A stretch of DNA of 12,565 bases from positions 1-12,565 of the forward strand of contig JBEKLQ010000126.1 of NCBI GenBank assembly GCA_050010115.1, given 5' to 3'. Below the pieces are notes generated by a model. The model had not been told where the DNA came from, did no database searches, and worked only from the letters and a program-made list of their open reading frames with translations. Source of the stretch: JAKACA01 sp050010115. Lineage in GTDB: Bacteria; Actinomycetota; Acidimicrobiia; Acidimicrobiales; Bog-793. Shown here one piece after another: positions 6,208 to 12,565 of this stretch; within the stretch, counting starts at the first letter, position 1, and each line of letters begins with the position of its first letter. Position numbers and translations under genes: made by a program.

Positions 6208-7779
6208 TCACAGGTCGTTTCCGGCGTAGGAGAGGTTGAAGCTCTTGTTGGCCAAGGGGAAGTCCGGGACGATCGTGTCGGCAAGCGACACGGGTAGGGC
6301 GGGCCAGTTGAAGAATGACGGGTCGACCACCTTGACACGCGAGAGGCGACCGTCTGCCCGCAGCTCGAGCCGGTGCACCAGGGTTCCGCGCCAGGCTTCA
6401 GCGATCCCGACGCCGCTCGGATTCGCTTTGTCGCCGGCAGAGACGACCAGCTCGAGCGGACCTGCGCGATCGATGAGCTCGGCGAGGAGCGACAGCGAGG
6501 AGCGCACCTCGTCGACCCGGACCTCGAAGCGTGCGAGCACATCGCCGCCCGTGCGCACGACTGCAGAGAAACCGTCCCCAACCTCCACGCACGGATGCGC
6601 CACACGGCCATCTAGCGCCTCACCTGAAGCCCGTCCAGCGACGCCGACAACGCCAAGCTCTGCGGCATGCGAACGATCCAGCACTGCCGTGCCCGTGAAC
6701 CGCTCCATCACAAGGGCATTCGATGAGGAGACGTCCACCAGCTGTTCGAAGCGCTCACTGATCTCCGCCAGCTCCGCCGTCGATGGGAGTCGAAGCACGC
6801 GTGCGCCCCCGGGGAGCACGCCGCCGCGCAGCAGGCGGTGACCGGTGACCTCGGCGTTGAGTCGCAGCAGCAGCTCGCGCAAGCTGAGAGCCCAGGCGTT
6901 CGCCAGCCCGAAACCCACGTCGTTGCACAACGCCCCGAGGTCCGCTACGTGGTTGTACAAGCGCTCGAGCTCCAGCAGCACACCTCGTAGCACCCGCGCA
7001 TCGGGAGCAACGTGTATCCCCTGGGCGTCCTCCATGGCGAGGCAGTAGGCGAGCGCGTGCCCGACTGCGGTGTCGCCGGAGAGCCGCTCGGCGATCTCGA
7101 GGCCGCCGGCGACGTCCTTGCCCTCGAAGAGACGCTCGATCCCCTTGTGCACGTACCAGAGGCGGGCTTTCATGCGAAGGATCGTTTCGCCGACGACCCA
7201 GAACCGGAAGTGGCCGGGCTCGATGAGCCCGGCGTGCACGGGACCGACGGGGATCTCATAGACGCCAGCTCCCTCCACCGGCACGAATGGGAACGACCCG
7301 GCATCGGCGATCATCGCGGGCGCCGGTCCGGCGCCGTGCCGCAGCGGAAACCAGTCGGTCGGCCAGTGCTCGTGAAGGACGAGCCGCCGGGGTTGCGGGT
7401 GCCCGACGGGCTCGATCCCGAAGAGATCGAGAAGCTCCCGCTCGAAGCGGCTCGCAGGAAACGAGAGGCTCGCGAGCGTCGGCACCTGCGGCCTCGACCG
7501 GTCGAGATCGACGTGCAACTCGACCCGGCGGTCCGGCGGACCGGACGTGAACAGGTAGACGGCGCGCATGGAGACCCCGTCGTCGTGCCCGGAGACGAGG
7601 GCGAGCCGCATTCCGGCATCGAACAGCGCCGCCGTCGTGGAAAGCAGGTCGCCCGGACGAACGCCGCCAGCCACTCGGTGCAGCCCTGCTGGACCCATCC
7701 CTGCGACGAGCGCGGAGGGAAGGACGTCAGTCAGTTGGTTCCCGGAGCCCGCCACGCTCGGGCCGCCCGTCTGCCTCAC
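6208..7779 (-). CDS. hyfG: HycE/HyfG-like NuoC-NuoD fusion lacking [NiFe] ligands
   Basis: A 523-residue peripheral subunit. Residues about 30-150 are a 30-kDa NuoC-like domain with the signature FERELLDLFGIEPVGHPQPR at 112-131. Residues about 175-523 are the 49-kDa NuoD/hydrogenase-large-subunit domain: GPVHAGLIEPGHFRFWVVGE, then YVHKGIERLFEGK. Where a [NiFe] enzyme has RxCGxC, this has ERLSGDTAVGHALAY. Where it has DPCxxC, this has DPSFFNWPAL (486-495). The only cysteines are C246, C285 and C397, and none forms a CxxC. It therefore cannot hold a standard NiFe centre and belongs with hydrogenase-related or complex I-like subunits. The GTG start at 7779 overlaps the upstream TGA as GTGA, implying translational coupling. 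A longer open frame upstream of 7779 is a shadow of the hyfF-like gene. An internal in-frame ATG (codon 28) is a less likely start. Confidence 0.92.
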   Translation of the reverse strand: MRQTGGPSVAGSGNQLTDVLPSALVAGMGPAGLHRVAGGVRPGDLLSTTAALFDAGMRLALVSGHDDGVSMRAVYLFTSGPPDRRVELHVDLDRSRPQVPTLASLSFPASRFERELLDLFGIEPVGHPQPRRLVLHEHWPTDWFPLRHGAGPAPAMIADAGSFPFVPVEGAGVYEIPVGPVHAGLIEPGHFRFWVVGETILRMKARLWYVHKGIERLFEGKDVAGGLEIAERLSGDTAVGHALAYCLAMEDAQGIHVAPDARVLRGVLLELERLYNHVADLGALCNDVGFGLANAWALSLRELLLRLNAEVTGHRLLRGGVLPGGARVLRLPSTAELAEISERFEQLVDVSSSNALVMERFTGTAVLDRSHAAELGVVGVAGRASGEALDGRVAHPCVEVGDGFSAVVRTGGDVLARFEVRVDEVRSSLSLLAELIDRAGPLELVVSAGDKANPSGVGIAEAWRGTLVHRLELRADGRLSRVKVVDPSFFNWPALPVSLADTIVPDFPLANKSFNLSYAGNDL

Positions 7780-9281
7780 GGCGCCACCACGTGCGCGGCC
7801 GCCCTCAGCAACTCGGTGAGCGGCCAGGCGAACACGCCGATCACACCGCAGGCGACGAGGCCGACGATGAGGGGGGCGGTGACGAGCGGCGACGACCGCG
7901 CCACGGCGGCGGCGGGGACGGCGGCCAGATCGGTGCCGGCCAACACCGCCTCGGGTGGCGCCGTCCCCGGGCCGAAGAGCATGTGCCGGGCGTGGCCGGC
8001 GACGGCGATGAAGATCACGACCATCGCCACCATGGCGGCGGCGGCCGCCCAGCCGAGACCGACTTGGAACTCGGCACGGATCATGAGCAGCTCGCTCGTG
8101 AACAGGCTGAAGGGTGGCAGGCCGAGGAGTGCCAGGAGGCCGACGCCGAAGACGCCGCCGAGGGCCGGACGTCGGGCGAGCAGCCCATGGATGCCGTCGA
8201 TGCGGCTCGTTCCCTCCACTGCCATGATCTCGCCCGAGGTGAGGAAGAGCACGCTCTTCGCCAGCCCGTGGCCGAGGATGTGGAGAAGCACGGCGGCGAT
8301 GGCGAGCGGGATGCCGGCAGCTGCCCCCAGGGCGATGAGGCCCATGTGCTCGATGCTGTGGTAGGCGAGCATGCGCTTGTAGTCCCGCTGGGTGAGCAGG
8401 AGCGAGGCGGCGAGAGCGAGCGACAGCAGTGAGACCGCCACGAGCAGCGCCCGAGAGTAACCGGGCCCGACGGCAACGTCGGTCACGGCCTTGAACCGCA
8501 AGATGGCATAGAACGCCACGGTCAGAAGGACGCCGGACATGAGGGCGGACACCGGAGCGGGCGCCTGGCTGTGAGCGTCCGGGAGCCAGCTGTGCATGGG
8601 GGCGAGGCCGACCTTGGTGCCGTAGCCGAGCACGAGCAGGGCGAAGGCCACGCGCATGACGGCCGGGTTGAAGTGCGAGGCGTGCGCCATGAGCGACGTC
8701 CAGTCGAGCGCCCCGGCCGAGTGGCCGCCGGCGTGCAGCGTGGCGAGGTAGACGAGGACCGTCCCGAGGAAGGCGAGGGCGATCCCGACCGAGCAGATGA
8801 CGATGTACTTCCACGACGCCTCGAGCGACCCCTTCGTGCGCCGATGCCCGACGAGGAACGTCGTGGCGATCGTGGTCGCTTCGATCGCCACCCAGAGCAC
8901 GCCGACGTTGGCGGCCAGAACGGCGAGGAGCATGTTGCCGACGAACGCCTGCACGAGCACGAGGTACGTCGTCGCCCGCGCCGGCGTGGAGCGGCCGTCG
9001 GCCAGCTCAGCGGCGATCATGCGCACACCGAGCCAGGACGCCAGGGAGGCAACTGCACCGATGACGACGACCATGAAGGCGCTGAGCGCATCGGCCCGCA
9101 GCACGCCCCAGGCGCCGGTCATCGGCCCGATCTGGATCTCGCGCACCGCCACGACGGTCCCGAGTGCGAGGGCGCCGCAGTTCGTGCCGACGGCCACCCA
9201 GGCCGCCGCCGGTCGGGCCCTGCCGACGGCGACGACGACGGCGCCGAGAAGCGGGAGCAGCAGGAGGACGACGAGGGCCAT
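7776..9281 (-). CDS. hyfF: HyfF/HycQ-like antiporter-type membrane subunit (NuoN/NuoM/NuoL family)
   Basis: A 501-residue, extremely hydrophobic protein with about 14 predicted membrane segments, which is full length for HyfF-type subunits. It belongs to the Mrp antiporter/complex I proton-pump family. The key charged residues inside membrane segments are visible: E134 in WVAIEATTIATTFLV, K223 in LGYGTKVGLAPMHSWLPDAH, K302 with H307 in QRDYKRMLAYHSIEHMG, and H334, H338 and K342 in HILGHGLAKSVLF. This suggests a competent ion channel that couples electron transfer to proton (or sodium) movement across the cytoplasmic membrane. ATG 9281 shares one base with the upstream gene's stop (TGATG). The 3' end overlaps the hyfG-like start by four bases. 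It is transcribed as part of the - strand operon. Confidence 0.94.
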   Translation of the reverse strand: MALVVLLLLPLLGAVVVAVGRARPAAAWVAVGTNCGALALGTVVAVREIQIGPMTGAWGVLRADALSAFMVVVIGAVASLASWLGVRMIAAELADGRSTPARATTYLVLVQAFVGNMLLAVLAANVGVLWVAIEATTIATTFLVGHRRTKGSLEASWKYIVICSVGIALAFLGTVLVYLATLHAGGHSAGALDWTSLMAHASHFNPAVMRVAFALLVLGYGTKVGLAPMHSWLPDAHSQAPAPVSALMSGVLLTVAFYAILRFKAVTDVAVGPGYSRALLVAVSLLSLALAASLLLTQRDYKRMLAYHSIEHMGLIALGAAAGIPLAIAAVLLHILGHGLAKSVLFLTSGEIMAVEGTSRIDGIHGLLARRPALGGVFGVGLLALLGLPPFSLFTSELLMIRAEFQVGLGWAAAAAMVAMVVIFIAVAGHARHMLFGPGTAPPEAVLAGTDLAAVPAAAVARSSPLVTAPLIVGLVACGVIGVFAWPLTELLRAAAHVVAP

Positions 9282-9940
9282 CAGTCGTGCAGCTCCTGCA
9301 GGGCGTCGAGGTCGAGGTCGCCGAAGTCCGTCCGCAGCCGCACGGCGAGCACGCCGAGGACGACGACGCCGAGGAGCACGTCGAGGGAGACGCCGAGCTC
9401 GATGAGGAATGGCACCCCGGCGGTGACGAGGAAGGCGACGAGGGCGATGCCGTTGTCCACGAGGAGGAGCCCGATCATCTGGAAGATCGGCCGCCGCCGT
9501 GCGACCAGCACGAAGAAACCCACGAGCAACGTCGCAAACCCGACGGGCACCAACGTCCCGGCCGTCGTGCCGACAAAGCGGGCGATCCCCCGCGTGCGGG
9601 CGAAGGCGAGGAAGATCAGGGCGGCAGAGACGACGAGGGAGGCGGGGACGTTGACGAGGGGGCGGGTTTCTCGGGCGAGGGGTTGGCCCCCTGTCACGTG
9701 TCGGAGGAGCATGGGGATGGCGACGCCTTTGACCGCGATCACGACGGCGGCGGTGGCGATCAGAGCGGGGTCGTGCAGATGGACGCCGAGCAGGACGGCG
9801 ACGGCGCCGAGGGCGACGCCCTGAAGTGAGATGGCGCGGATGACCGAGCGGATGGCGGAGAGCCAGAGGACGGCGACGGCACAGACGAGCACGGCCCCCA
9901 CGCCGAGGGTGAGGCTGGAGGAGAACGACGACCCGCTCAC
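9281..9940 (-). CDS. hyfE: HyfE/HycP-like small membrane subunit (NuoK-related)
   Basis: A 219-residue integral membrane protein close in length to E. coli HyfE (about 216). Hydrophobic segments fill most of it. A conserved-looking stretch, IATAAVVIAVKGVAIPMLLR, is followed by a second half containing FQMIGLLLVDNGIALVAFLV, which resembles the NuoK-type segments carrying acidic residues in the membrane. The C-terminus is short and acidic (DFGDLDLDALQELHD), likely cytoplasmic. GTG 9940 overlaps the hyfC-like stop as GTGA. An open frame extending further upstream to about 10141 is an Arg/Pro-rich shadow of the hyfC-like gene. Its stop abuts the hyfF-like start. In hydrogenase 4 and Rv0085-type loci this small subunit sits between the HyfC and HyfF genes, as here. 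Confidence 0.9.
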   Translation of the reverse strand: MSGSSFSSSLTLGVGAVLVCAVAVLWLSAIRSVIRAISLQGVALGAVAVLLGVHLHDPALIATAAVVIAVKGVAIPMLLRHVTGGQPLARETRPLVNVPASLVVSAALIFLAFARTRGIARFVGTTAGTLVPVGFATLLVGFFVLVARRRPIFQMIGLLLVDNGIALVAFLVTAGVPFLIELGVSLDVLLGVVVLGVLAVRLRTDFGDLDLDALQELHD

Positions 9941-10899
9941 GGTGTCACGAGCGACGAGACGACGGCGAGGACGGCGAGCACGAAGGCGCCCGCCATGAGC
10001 TCGGGGACGCGGAAGAGGCGCAGCTTGGCGACGGCCACCTCGAAGGCGGCCAGCACCACACCGAGCACCGCCACTTTGCCGATGATGGAGACGAGCCCGA
10101 TGGCCACCTGCGCCGGTCCGGGGGCGGTGGCGATGCCCCACGGGACGAACAGATCGGCGAGAAGGGCGACCATGACCGTCAGGCGCATGGACTCGCCCAG
10201 CTTGACGAGGGCGAGGTCGGACCCGGCGAACTCGAGGATCATCGCCTCGTGGATCATGGTCAGCTCGAGGTGCGTGCTCGGGTTGTCGACCGGGAGGCGG
10301 CCGCTCTCGGCCACGATCACGATCACGAAGGCGACGAGGGCGAGCAGGCGCTGCGGTGTCGCCAGCCAGATGGGATGGGCGAGCGAGCCGGTGACGATCG
10401 CCGGCAGGTCCGACGAGTGGGCGGGGATCGACAGGGCGAGGATGGCCAGGAGGAGCGCCGGCTCGGCGATGGCGCCGATTGTCATCGCCCGGCTGGCGCC
10501 CATGCCGCCGAAAGCCGTCCCGGAGTCAAGGGCGCCGAGGGCGAGAGCGACCGACCCGAGGAGGAGCAGGTAGACGACCGCGAAGAGATCGGCGTACGAG
10601 CCGAAGGCCGGGTCGGTCGTGAGCAAGGGGGCGATGGCGACGACGACGAGCGTCGTGCCGACGAGGACGAGGGGCGCAAGGGAGAAGACCCAGCTCGCTT
10701 GGTCCGGCCGTATGCGTTCGCGACGGGCGAGCTTGCGGAGGTCGAGAAGCGGCTGACGGATCGGGGGCCCGACGCGGCCTTCGAGGCGGCAGCGCACCTT
10801 CCGCATCAGCCCGACGAGCAGGGGCCCGCCGACGACGACGAGCACGACCTGCAGCAGCGACGTGGCGGCGACCGTGGACGCAGGCCAGGCGCCCGTCAC
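9937..10899 (-). CDS. hyfC: HyfC/HycD-like NuoH-family membrane subunit
   Basis: A 320-residue membrane protein matching HyfC/HycD in length and pattern. This NuoH-type subunit joins the peripheral electron-transfer arm to the ion-pumping membrane arm. Visible signatures are RLEGRVGPPIRQPLLDLRKL (39-58), GALDSGTAFGGMGASR (122-137), and the acidic loop AESGRLPVDNPSTHLELTMI (197-216) followed by HEAMILEF, with E198, D205, E212, E218 and E223. These acidic residues line the coupling cavity in NuoH. The chosen start is GTG 10899, with GAGGAG five bases upstream (10905-10910). The same ribosome-binding/start module is repeated 35 bases upstream because of a tandem duplication. The upstream copy is out of frame and reads a short ORF that ends exactly on this start. 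Confidence 0.94.
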   Translation of the reverse strand: MTGAWPASTVAATSLLQVVLVVVGGPLLVGLMRKVRCRLEGRVGPPIRQPLLDLRKLARRERIRPDQASWVFSLAPLVLVGTTLVVVAIAPLLTTDPAFGSYADLFAVVYLLLLGSVALALGALDSGTAFGGMGASRAMTIGAIAEPALLLAILALSIPAHSSDLPAIVTGSLAHPIWLATPQRLLALVAFVIVIVAESGRLPVDNPSTHLELTMIHEAMILEFAGSDLALVKLGESMRLTVMVALLADLFVPWGIATAPGPAQVAIGLVSIIGKVAVLGVVLAAFEVAVAKLRLFRVPELMAGAFVLAVLAVVSSLVTP

Positions 10900-10951
10900 G
10901 GCGACTCCTCGGCCGCCGGGCAGGCGGCCGTCACGGCGACTCCTCGGCCGC
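10893..10951. repeat. 35-bp-period tandem duplication over the hyfC-like start
   Basis: A 24-base block at 10893-10916 recurs identically at 10928-10951, a period of 35 bases. On the - strand each copy carries GAGGAG, five bases, then GTG. Because 35 is not a multiple of three, the duplication puts the two start modules in different frames. Removing one unit would join ATG 10997 in frame to the hyfC-like gene. Confidence 0.85.
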
Positions 10952-10997
10952 AGGCGCCGACGGCCGTCGTCGCCCTCAGGGTGCGGAGGCGGCTCAT
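10896..10997 (-). CDS. 33-codon ORF overlapping both hyfB-like stop and hyfC-like start
   Basis: ATG 10997 overlaps the hyfB-like stop as ATGA, and the TGA at 10896-10898 overlaps the hyfC-like GTG start as GTGA. The product would start MSRLRTLRATTAVGACGRGV and end AACPAAEESP, with no recognisable domain. Its second half comes from the 35-bp tandem duplication, and the upstream duplicate start GTG 10934 is in this frame. It may be the former N-terminus of the hyfC-like protein split off by the duplication, or a coupling ORF that passes ribosomes on to hyfC. No ribosome binding site is obvious at ATG 10997. It is unlikely to have a function as a protein. Confidence 0.35.
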   Translation of the reverse strand: MSRLRTLRATTAVGACGRGVAVTAACPAAEESP

Positions 10998-12565
10998 GCC
11001 ACCACGACGAGGACGACGACGAGTGCCACGAGGCCGAAAGCGAGGTAGCGGTGGACGCTCCCGTTCGGGACGCGTCGGGCCAGAGCGCCCCACCACCGCA
11101 GGCCAGAGGCGACCGGTTGGTAGAGGCGCCGCTCGAAACCGTCGTCGAGGGAAGTGTGGAACGTGGCCGACTCGACGTAGTAGCGGGACTCGGCCGTGTG
11201 GCTGACGTCGAGGTCCTGGGCGGGACGGAGGACGTCATCGAACACCCGGATCAACGGCTCGGCGAACGAGGTGGCTGTGTACTCCATGCGGGCCGTCTGG
11301 AGCTCCTGGCCGCAGCCCCAGGCTTCGATGCGGCGCACGGCCGCGGCCTGGGCAAGGCGCCGGGCGCCGGCGGCGAGACCGATGGCGAGCACGAGGCCGG
11401 CGGCCAGTAGCCCGGGAGCGAGCGCTCCGTGCACGCCCGTGAGGCCGAGGTGCCATCCCCGCGACAGCGGGTCGGGAACGGTGATCCCGGTGGCGGTCCT
11501 GGACGCGGCGAGCACGGCAGGGATCACGAGGAACGGGGCGACGCCGAACACGAGGCAGAGCGCCGCCAGAACGCCTGCACCCGCAGCCATCGAACGAGGA
11601 ACCTCCCCGGCGTCAGCAGCGGGCTGCGTCCGCGGCTGCCCCAAGAGGCCGATCCCGATCGCCTTCACGACGGCCGCGGCCGTGAGACCACCCGTGAGGG
11701 CAAGCGCTCCCACGCCGATCGGCATGGCGATGGCGATGGCGGTGTTCGTAGACGGGAGCCCGTGCAGCATGGCCTGGAGCAGCAGCCACTCGCTGACGAA
11801 GCCGCACAGCGGCGGCATGGCGGCGATCGCCAGCCCGCCGACGATGAAGACGGGAGTGCTCATGGGCATGCGGCGGAGCAGGCCGCCCAAGCTGTCGAGG
11901 TCGCGGGTGCCCGTCGCCTGCTGAACCGAGCCGGCGGAGAGGAAGAGGGAGCCTTTGAACACGGCGTGGAAGACGACGTGCAGAAGAGCGGCGGCCAAGG
12001 CCACAAGGGCGAGGGCCCGGTGCCCGGTGGCGGCGAAGAGACCGGAGGCGCCCACGCCGAGCAGCATCAGGCCGACGTTGTCCGTCGTGGAGTAGGCGAG
12101 GAGGCGTTTCAGGTCGGTGCTCGTGGCTGAGTGAAGCGACCCGAAGAGTGCCGAGAGCGCCCCGACCGCCATCACGAGGAGCCACCACCAGGCCGGGCCT
12201 CCGCCGAGCAACCCGTCGCCGACCCGGACGATGCCGTAGATGCCGAGGTTCACCATGGCGGCCGACATGAGGGCCGACACCGGGCTTGGCGCCTCCGGAT
12301 GGGCGCGGGGGAGCCAGACATGCAGGGGGACGGCGCCGGCTTTCGAGGCGAAGCCGGCGAAGGTGAGCAGGAAGACGGCATCGCGCGTCCACGCCGGGAT
12401 GTGTGCCGCCCGTGCAGCCATGGCGGTGAACGACTGGCTGCCCGTACGGGTGGCGAGAAAGACGAGGGCGATCAGGATGGCGGCCGCACCGAGTTGGGTC
12501 ATGACGGCGTACCACTGACCGGCGACCTGCACCTCGCCGCGATGACGATGGTCAGTGAGTACGAG
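10994..12565 (-). CDS. hyfB: HyfB-like antiporter-type membrane subunit (NuoL family), 5'-truncated by window edge
   Basis: The frame is open to the window edge, so the gene starts outside. The 523 visible residues lack roughly the first 130-150 of the usual 640-670. It is a NuoL/Mrp-type proton channel subunit of a hydrogenase 4-like complex. The start of the visible part reads LVLTDHRHRGEVQVAGQWYA, a family-typical soluble turn. FASKAGAVPLHVWLPRAHPE follows, with the conserved channel Lys at visible residue 75. Further on come TDLKRLLAYSTTDNVGL and HVVFHAVFKGSLFLSAGSV, with further Lys and His residues. The C-terminal part has WGCGQELQTARMEYTATSFA, a mark of the HyfB branch rather than NuoL, and a final hydrophobic anchor. 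It is the most upstream visible gene of the operon. M. tuberculosis Rv0083 is the closest counterpart I recognise. Confidence 0.93.
   Translation of the reverse strand, partial: LVLTDHRHRGEVQVAGQWYAVMTQLGAAAILIALVFLATRTGSQSFTAMAARAAHIPAWTRDAVFLLTFAGFASKAGAVPLHVWLPRAHPEAPSPVSALMSAAMVNLGIYGIVRVGDGLLGGGPAWWWLLVMAVGALSALFGSLHSATSTDLKRLLAYSTTDNVGLMLLGVGASGLFAATGHRALALVALAAALLHVVFHAVFKGSLFLSAGSVQQATGTRDLDSLGGLLRRMPMSTPVFIVGGLAIAAMPPLCGFVSEWLLLQAMLHGLPSTNTAIAIAMPIGVGALALTGGLTAAAVVKAIGIGLLGQPRTQPAADAGEVPRSMAAGAGVLAALCLVFGVAPFLVIPAVLAASRTATGITVPDPLSRGWHLGLTGVHGALAPGLLAAGLVLAIGLAAGARRLAQAAAVRRIEAWGCGQELQTARMEYTATSFAEPLIRVFDDVLRPAQDLDVSHTAESRYYVESATFHTSLDDGFERRLYQPVASGLRWWGALARRVPNGSVHRYLAFGLVALVVVLVVVA

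Noticed and set aside
6208..7779. Annotating the large subunit as a [NiFe] hydrogenase
   Set aside because: Neither the N-terminal nor the C-terminal CxxC motif is present, so a NiFe centre cannot be held in the usual way.
7780..8814. Open frame extending the hyfG-like protein about 345 codons upstream
   Set aside because: It is Arg/Pro/Ala-rich without domain similarity and lies wholly on the hyfF-like coding sequence. GTG 7779 fits the overlap pattern of the operon.
7012..9829. Long + strand open frames (for example 7012-8364 and 8571-9824)
   Set aside because: Their low-complexity Arg/Ala/Glu/Asp composition is typical of antisense frames to high-GC genes, and they lie opposite recognised membrane subunits.

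Overview
This is a strongly GC-rich window with dense, mostly GTG/ATG-started genes and G/C-ending codons. That points to a high-GC actinobacterium (Actinomycetota). The gene content resembles the Mycobacterium tuberculosis Rv0081-Rv0087 locus and the ExaC/DUF779 pair common in actinobacteria, but the exact lineage cannot be read from the sequence. A run of six Ns at 2206-2211 shows that this is draft or scaffolded sequence.

Left part (1-3650). The window opens inside an EAL-domain cyclic-di-GMP phosphodiesterase gene (1-750, + strand) that keeps all the catalytic residues. About 850 bases with no convincing gene follow. Next is a decayed insertion sequence of the IS1380 family (1608-3075). 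Its ends can still be read: imperfect terminal inverted repeats flanked on both sides by CTAG, a probable 4-bp target duplication. Its transposase is broken by the N gap and by at least two internal deletions with frame changes, and the catalytic Glu region is missing. A hairpin in front of the transposase would bury its ribosome binding site. Just right of the insertion is a truncated patatin-like phospholipase gene (3123-3452) with the nucleophile half only. The stretch looks like an eroded, mobile-element-associated island.

Middle part (3600-5700). An ExaC/AldB-type NAD-dependent aldehyde dehydrogenase and a cysteine-containing DUF779 protein form a two-gene + strand operon. A 25-bp near-perfect palindrome about 60 bases upstream of the dehydrogenase start is a good operator candidate.

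Right part (5736-12565, - strand). Reading right to left, five overlapping genes encode a membrane respiratory complex related to hydrogenase 4/complex I: HyfB-like (partial, runs off the edge), HyfC/HycD-like, HyfE-like, HyfF-like, and a NuoC-NuoD fusion of the HycE/HyfG type. An ArsR-family repressor resembling Rv0081 follows 106 bases downstream. The large subunit has neither of the two CxxC motifs that hold the [NiFe] centre. The complex is therefore better read as a hydrogenase-related (Ehr-type) proton- or sodium-translocating module than as a hydrogenase. The small iron-sulphur and ferredoxin-like subunits are not in the window and may lie beyond the right edge. Between the hyfB-like and hyfC-like genes, a 35-bp tandem duplication repeats the ribosome-binding/start module and creates a 33-codon ORF that overlaps both neighbours. 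I find no tRNA, rRNA, CRISPR array or replication origin.
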